Shown here in pieces: positions 59,867 to 64,000 of a DNA stretch of 64,000 bases. This stretch comes from Pseudomonas sp. Q1-7 (GTDB taxonomy: Bacteria > Pseudomonadota > Gammaproteobacteria > Pseudomonadales > Pseudomonadaceae). The position numbers were made by a program, and so were the translations under genes. A model generated the notes under the pieces. It worked only from the letters and a program-made list of their open reading frames with translations. It was not told the origin of the DNA and ran no database searches. The first letter of the stretch is position 1. The number at the start of each line of letters is the position of its first letter. Location: positions 2,062,501 to 2,126,500 of the forward strand of contig NZ_CP116304.1 in NCBI RefSeq assembly GCF_028010285.1, given 5' to 3'.

Positions 59867-62758
59867 TCATTGGCAGGCTTCGCAGTCCGGGTTGTCGATG
59901 CTGCACGCGCTCGGTACCGGTGCCGGAGCCGGCGCTGCAGCCGGAGCGGCCTGCAGGGTTTCGCTGCCGCCCGCGGACACGGCGTTCAGCTTGCCGGTGT
60001 TGATGGTCGACTTCTCGGTGCTGGTGGCGGCCAGGGCGCGGAGGTAGTAGGTGGTTTTCAGGCCACGGTACCAAGCCATGCGGTAGGTCACGTCCAGCTT
60101 CTTGCCCGAGGCGCCGGCGATGTAGAGGTTCAGGGACTGGGCCTGATCGATCCACTTCTGACGGCGGCTGGCGGCGTCGACGATCCACTTGGTTTCGACT
60201 TCGAAGGCGGTGGCGTACAGGTCTTTCAGGTCTTGCGGGATGCGCTCGATCTGCTGCACGGAGCCGTCGTAGTACTTCAGGTCGTTGACCATGACCGGGT
60301 CCCACAGGCCACGGGCTTTGAGGTCGTGAACCAGGTAGGGGTTGATCACGGTGAATTCGCCGGAGAGGTTCGACTTCACGTAGAGGTTCTGGTAGGTCGG
60401 CTCGATGGACTGCGATACGCCGGTGATGTTGGCGATGGTCGCGGTCGGCGCGATGGCCATGATGTTCGAGTTACGAATACCTTTCTTGACGCGTTCGCGA
60501 ACCGGAGCCCAGTCCAGGGACTCGGTCAGGTCGACGTCGATGTACTTCTGGCCACGGGCTTCGATGAGGATCTGCTGGGAGTCCAGCGGCAGGATGCCTT
60601 TGGACCACAGGGAACCGTCGAAGGTCTCGTAGGCGCCACGTTCGTCGGCCAGGTCGCAGGAAGCCTGGATGGCGAAGTAGCTCACCGCTTCCATGGACTT
60701 GTCGGCGAACTCGATGGCGGCGTCGGAGCCGTAGGCAATGTGCTGCAGGTACAGGGCGTCCTGGAAGCCCATGATGCCGAGGCCGACCGGACGGTGCTTG
60801 AGGTTCGAGTTGCGCGCCTGCGGGACCGAGTAGTAGTTGATGTCGATAACGTTATCGAGCATGCGAACGGCGGTCTTGACGGTCTTCTCGAGCTTGGCGG
60901 TGTCCAGCTTGCCATCGACGATGTGGTTGACCAGGTTGACCGAGCCCAGGTTGCAGACCGCGATCTCGTCCTTGTTGGTGTTCAGGGTGATCTCGGTGCA
61001 CAGGTTGGAACTGTGGACCACGCCCACGTGCTGCTGCGGGCTGCGCAGGTTGCACGGGTCCTTGAAGGTCAGCCACGGGTGGCCGGTCTCGAAGAGCATC
61101 GAGAGCATCTTGCGCCACAGGTCTTTGGCCTGGATGGTCTTGAACAGCTTGATCTTGCCGTACTGGGTCAGGGCTTCGTAGTACTCGTAGCGCTCTTCGA
61201 AGGCCTTGCCGGTCAGGTCGTGCAGGTCCGGTACTTCGGACGGCGAGAACAGGGTCCACTGGCCATCGTCGAATACGCGCTTCATGAACAGGTCCGGAAT
61301 CCAGTTCGCGGTGTTCATGTCGTGGGTACGGCGGCGGTCGTCACCGGTGTTCTTGCGCAGCTCGATGAACTCTTCGATGTCCATGTGCCAGGTTTCGAGG
61401 TACGCGCAGACGGCGCCCTTGCGCTTGCCACCCTGGTTCACGGCGACGGCGGTATCGTTCACTACCTTGAGGAACGGAACCACGCCCTGGGACTTGCCGT
61501 TGGTGCCCTTGATGTAGGAGCCCAGCGCACGTACCGGGGTCCAGTCGTTGCCCAGGCCGCCGGCGAATTTGGACAGCATGGCGTTGTCGTGGATGGCGCT
61601 GTAGATGCCCGACAGGTCGTCCGGAACGGTGGTCAGGTAGCAGCTGGAGAGCTGCGGACGCAGGGTGCCGGCGTTGAACAGGGTCGGGGTCGACGACATG
61701 TAGTCGAAGGAGGACAGCAGGTTGTAGAACTCGATGGCGCGTTCTTCTTTCTGCTTCTCTTCGATGGCCAGGCCCATGGCCACGCGCATGAAGAAGACCT
61801 GCGGCAGTTCGAAGCGGATGCCGTCCTTGTGGATGAAGTAGCGGTCGTAAAGGGTCTGCAGGCCGAGGTAGGTGAACTGCTGGTCGCGCTCGTGGTTGAT
61901 GGCCTTGCCCAGTTTTTCCAGGTCGAAGGTCTTCAGCTGCGGGTCGAGCAGTTCGAACTCGACGCCTTTTTCCACGTAGGCCGGCAGGGCCTTGGCGTAG
62001 AGGTCGGCCATTTCGTGATGGGTGGCGCTTTCGGCAACGCCGAGGAAGCCCAGGGCTTCGGCGCGCAGGGTGTCCATCAGCAGGCGGGCGGTGACGTAGG
62101 AGTAGTTCGGCTCGCGCTCCACCAGGGTCCGGGCGGTCATCACCAGGGCGGTGTTGACGTCCTTCTCGGCCACGCCGTCGTAGAGGTTCTTCAGGGTTTC
62201 GCGCTCGATCAGCGCGCCGTCGACTTCGGCCAGGGCTTCGCAGGCTTCGCTGATGATGGTGTTCAGGCGGCCCATGTCCAGCGGCACCAGGTTGCCGTCG
62301 GCACGGGTGATGCGGATGCTCGGGTGCGGCTGGGCGACGTCGCTGCCGGCGCTGCGCTTGGAGCGCTCCTGAGCGCGGGATTCGCGGTAGATCACGTAGT
62401 CGCGGGCGACTTTCTGCTCGCCGGCGCGCATCAGGGCCAGTTCGACCTGGTCCTGGATCTCTTCGATGTGGATGGTGCCGCCGGAGGGCATGCGGCGCTT
62501 GAAGGTGGCGGTGACCTGCTCGGTCAGGCGCGCGACGGTTTCGTGGATACGCGAAGAAGCAGCGGCAGTACCGCCTTCCACGGCGAGGAACGCTTTGGTG
62601 ATGGCAACGGTGATCTTGTCGTCGGTGTAGGCGACTACGGTGCCGTTGCGTTTGATCACGCGCAGCTGGCCGGGCGCGGTGGCTGCCAGATCCTGGTTGG
62701 AATCGGCGGCCTGCGGCGCTGCGGCCTGCGGGTTCTCGCGAGTGGTGTCGGTCTGCAT
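59867..62758 (-). CDS. nrdA: Ribonucleotide reductase class Ia, alpha subunit NrdA
   Basis: A 963-residue R1 subunit, the same length as P. aeruginosa NrdA. Two N-terminal ATP cones (about 25-110 and 125-215) precede the barrel. Active-site residues: Cys in LSSCYLTTV, Asn and Cys in NLCTEITLN, Cys in IAVCNLGSVNL; the C-terminal CxxC in DCEACQ relays electrons. It reduces ribonucleoside diphosphates with NrdB. ATG 62758 is chosen because GGAG lies six bases before it, inside the four-codon extension to 62770. A 712-bp control region lies upstream. Confidence 0.96.
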   Translation of the reverse strand: MQTDTTRENPQAAAPQAADSNQDLAATAPGQLRVIKRNGTVVAYTDDKITVAITKAFLAVEGGTAAASSRIHETVARLTEQVTATFKRRMPSGGTIHIEEIQDQVELALMRAGEQKVARDYVIYRESRAQERSKRSAGSDVAQPHPSIRITRADGNLVPLDMGRLNTIISEACEALAEVDGALIERETLKNLYDGVAEKDVNTALVMTARTLVEREPNYSYVTARLLMDTLRAEALGFLGVAESATHHEMADLYAKALPAYVEKGVEFELLDPQLKTFDLEKLGKAINHERDQQFTYLGLQTLYDRYFIHKDGIRFELPQVFFMRVAMGLAIEEKQKEERAIEFYNLLSSFDYMSSTPTLFNAGTLRPQLSSCYLTTVPDDLSGIYSAIHDNAMLSKFAGGLGNDWTPVRALGSYIKGTNGKSQGVVPFLKVVNDTAVAVNQGGKRKGAVCAYLETWHMDIEEFIELRKNTGDDRRRTHDMNTANWIPDLFMKRVFDDGQWTLFSPSEVPDLHDLTGKAFEERYEYYEALTQYGKIKLFKTIQAKDLWRKMLSMLFETGHPWLTFKDPCNLRSPQQHVGVVHSSNLCTEITLNTNKDEIAVCNLGSVNLVNHIVDGKLDTAKLEKTVKTAVRMLDNVIDINYYSVPQARNSNLKHRPVGLGIMGFQDALYLQHIAYGSDAAIEFADKSMEAVSYFAIQASCDLADERGAYETFDGSLWSKGILPLDSQQILIEARGQKYIDVDLTESLDWAPVRERVKKGIRNSNIMAIAPTATIANITGVSQSIEPTYQNLYVKSNLSGEFTVINPYLVHDLKARGLWDPVMVNDLKYYDGSVQQIERIPQDLKDLYATAFEVETKWIVDAASRRQKWIDQAQSLNLYIAGASGKKLDVTYRMAWYRGLKTTYYLRALAATSTEKSTINTGKLNAVSAGGSETLQAAPAAAPAPAPVPSACSIDNPDCEACQ

Positions 62759-62939
62759 GGGGTTCTCCATGTTCTGATTTATGTAAGGGCGCCCGAGTTG
62801 CCTTCATTGCCTTTTCACAACGCGATGCGCACGGCGGGGCGCCGGGCGCATGACGGAGTGCTACGAGGCAGAAGGGCAGGACTCAGGTGCCTTCCTGGCC
62901 CTACAAGTCAATCGCCACGGTGTTAAAACACCGTGACAA

Positions 62940-62955
62940 ACACAATACCTAGTGG
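62940..62955. promoter_or_regulatory. NrdR-box-like sequence, proximal
   Basis: ACACAATACCTAGTGG matches the NrdR consensus acaCwAtATaTwGtgt at most positions, 182 bases before the nrdA ATG. A CGGTGTT-AA-AACACCG hairpin lies next to it (62919-62934). A phased second box is not seen. Confidence 0.5.
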
Positions 62956-63166
62956 TGGGCGTTGTTCGCGCCGCACCCGCTTCCGGCCCCCGGTCAGCTT
63001 CTCTGTGTCCTGGGTCGGCACCCTGCGCGGATGGCGCGGGGTGGGTGAAATACCGCAAATGACGCACCGGTGGTCAGGCTCTGAAAAAGCCGTTTGCGCT
63101 TGGTTCTAGTTGTGTCCGGTGGTAGGCCATCACCCCAATATGTAGGGGCTGGGCTTGATGGGGGTA

Positions 63167-63196
63167 CAAGATAATGCGCTGTTGGGGGTATTGCAA
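63167..63196 (-). promoter_or_regulatory. Candidate nrdA promoter
   Basis: On the minus strand TTGCAA (63196-63191) and TATCTT (63172-63167) are 18 bp apart, each 4/6 to the sigma-70 consensus. This would give a leader of about 400 bases. The assignment is weak and rests mainly on the regulatory sites placed just upstream. Confidence 0.3.
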
Positions 63197-63217
63197 GGTG
63201 AGCCACAACATCTAGCC

Positions 63218-63258
63218 TGTGGATAAGTTGTGGGTGATTTGTGGGTGACTGTGGGGTA
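63218..63258. promoter_or_regulatory. Array of four DnaA-box-like 9-mers
   Basis: TGTGGATAA (a perfect DnaA box) at 63218, TGTGGGTGA at 63229, TGTGGGTGA at 63240 and TGTGGGGTA at 63250, spaced 11, 11 and 10 bases apart. They lie between nrdA and the divergent response-regulator gene. DnaA is known to regulate nrdAB in E. coli. Confidence 0.65.
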
Positions 63259-63291
63259 ACGGAGGCGAAGGCCCGACGGCTCTAGGCTCTG

Positions 63292-63300
63292 CCGTTCGTC
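63292..63300 (+). promoter_or_regulatory. AlgR box
   Basis: CCGTTCGTC is an exact match to the core AlgR binding sequence. AlgR is known to act on the nrdA promoter in P. aeruginosa, so the position is sensible. Confidence 0.6.
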
Positions 63301-63357
63301 GCCGCCAAATGGCAGGTTTTCAAGGGCCTGCGACCCTGTCGACGGCGTCGCAAGCTA

Positions 63358-63373
63358 ACACAATATCTTGTGT
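63358..63373. promoter_or_regulatory. NrdR box, distal
   Basis: ACACAATATCTTGTGT is a near-palindrome fitting the NrdR consensus almost fully. It is 98 bases before the response-regulator start and about 600 before nrdA, so it could serve either direction. Confidence 0.7.
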
Positions 63374-63470
63374 TTCTGTGACCGTTTGGCATGCGCTGTG
63401 CTATCGGGCCGGCATTGCTACAATGCCGACCCTTTTCCGATGGTCCTGACGCTGTCTGCGGGAGTGTGTG

Positions 63471-64000
63471 GTGGAGCAAGAAGCCTGGCGAATCCTCATA
63501 GTCGAAGACGATCAGCGTCTGGCCGATCTGACGCGCGAGTACCTGGAGGGCAATGGCCTGCGGGTGGCCATCGAGGCCGACGGCGGCCAGGCGGTGGCGC
63601 GCATCCTCAAGGAGCGTCCGGACCTGGTGGTGCTGGACCTGATGCTGCCGGGCGAGGATGGCCTGTCCATCTGCCGCAAGCTGCGTGGCGAGTACGAGGG
63701 GCCGATCCTGATGCTCACCGCGCGCACCGACGACATGGACCAGGTCCTGGGCCTGGAGCTGGGCGCCGACGACTATGTGTGCAAGCCGGTGCGCCCGCGC
63801 GTGCTGCTGGCGCGCATCCGCGCGCTGTTGCGGCGCAGCGAGGCGGTGGCCGAGGCGCCGGTGGCGGAGAACCAGCGCCGCCTGGAGTTCGGTCCGCTGG
63901 TGATCGACAACGCCATGCGCGAAGCCTGGCTCAATGAACGCAGCATCGAGCTGACCAGCGCGGAGTTCGACCTGCTCTGGCTGCTGGCGGTGAACGCCGG
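63471..64000 (+). CDS. OmpR-family response regulator (3' end outside window)
   Basis: Partial gene, 176 codons visible, starting with GTG at 63471 six bases after GGAG. The receiver domain (about 5-118) has the acidic pair in ILIVEDDQR, the phospho-acceptor Asp in LVVLDLMLPG, Thr in LMLTARTDD and Lys in YVCKPVRPR. A PhoB-type winged helix starts near residue 135 (RRLEFGPLVIDNAMREAWLN). It corresponds by context to the RstA-like regulator next to nrdA in P. aeruginosa. Its sensor kinase should follow outside the window. Confidence 0.92.
   Translation, partial: MEQEAWRILIVEDDQRLADLTREYLEGNGLRVAIEADGGQAVARILKERPDLVVLDLMLPGEDGLSICRKLRGEYEGPILMLTARTDDMDQVLGLELGADDYVCKPVRPRVLLARIRALLRRSEAVAEAPVAENQRRLEFGPLVIDNAMREAWLNERSIELTSAEFDLLWLLAVNA

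Noticed and set aside
59777-62926. A 1049-codon plus-strand frame opposite nrdA
   Set aside because: It is a shadow of the GC-rich nrdA gene on the other strand; the sequence is repetitive Val/Gly/Gln/Asp with no domain.

Overview
The window reads as a stretch of Pseudomonas chromosome from the P. aeruginosa / nitroreducens / citronellolis side of the genus. Coding is dense and GC-rich. Several genes match Pseudomonas proteins closely: an ArcD antiporter, a two-ATP-cone class Ia NrdA with NrdB, an Aer-type receptor, an OprD porin and REP-associated transposases. The species cannot be fixed from sequence alone. No rRNA, tRNA or CRISPR array was seen.

1-21.1 kb looks like core or lightly accessory chromosome. 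It holds arcD (5' end outside the window), an HxlR regulator divergent from an isochorismatase-MFS pair, a YebC/YeeN-type regulator, an LHPP-like HAD phosphatase, a PAS-PAS-GGDEF diguanylate cyclase, an exported protein with a degenerate plus an intact CAP domain, a MerR regulator facing a three-gene DUF2938-flavodoxin-DUF2798 operon through a textbook 19-bp-spacer promoter, allE with a LysR gene, an RclR-like AraC gene converging on a DUF417 membrane gene, a SulP transporter, a Tat-exported intradiol dioxygenase and an Aer-like receptor.

21.2-57.4 kb is accessory. An identical 137-bp direct repeat (22086-22222 and 54845-54981) brackets about 32.6 kb. Next to each repeat copy sits an antirepressor (Bro-N/Ant-like) gene, a structured leader that matches the phage P1/P7 C4 antisense-RNA layout, and a REP-associated tyrosine transposase (RAYT) between inverted REPs. 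Inside are an IS110 element nested in an IS3 element nested in an unknown gene, then metabolic and transport genes each paired with its own regulator: OprD, DoxX, an old yellow enzyme, three LysR, three AraC/GlxA-type regulators, four MFS-type or related membrane transport genes, an amidohydrolase, an esterase, two membrane-anchored ABM-fold proteins and three related winged-helix/ATPase regulators. An IS5-family element with a broken transposase sits exactly at the edge of the right repeat.

57.4-64 kb returns to core: an AT-rich membrane-protein gene, nrdB and nrdA, a 712-bp control region with DnaA-box-like, AlgR-like and NrdR-like sites, and the start of an OmpR-type response regulator.

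The most interesting signal is the pair of C4-like RNA/antirepressor modules. The two copies are nearly identical, but the short seed that pairs with the ribosome-binding site is changed in concert at all three places where it occurs, and one base pair of the outer stem is exchanged in a compensating way. This predicts two RNA-silenced antirepressors that do not cross-regulate.
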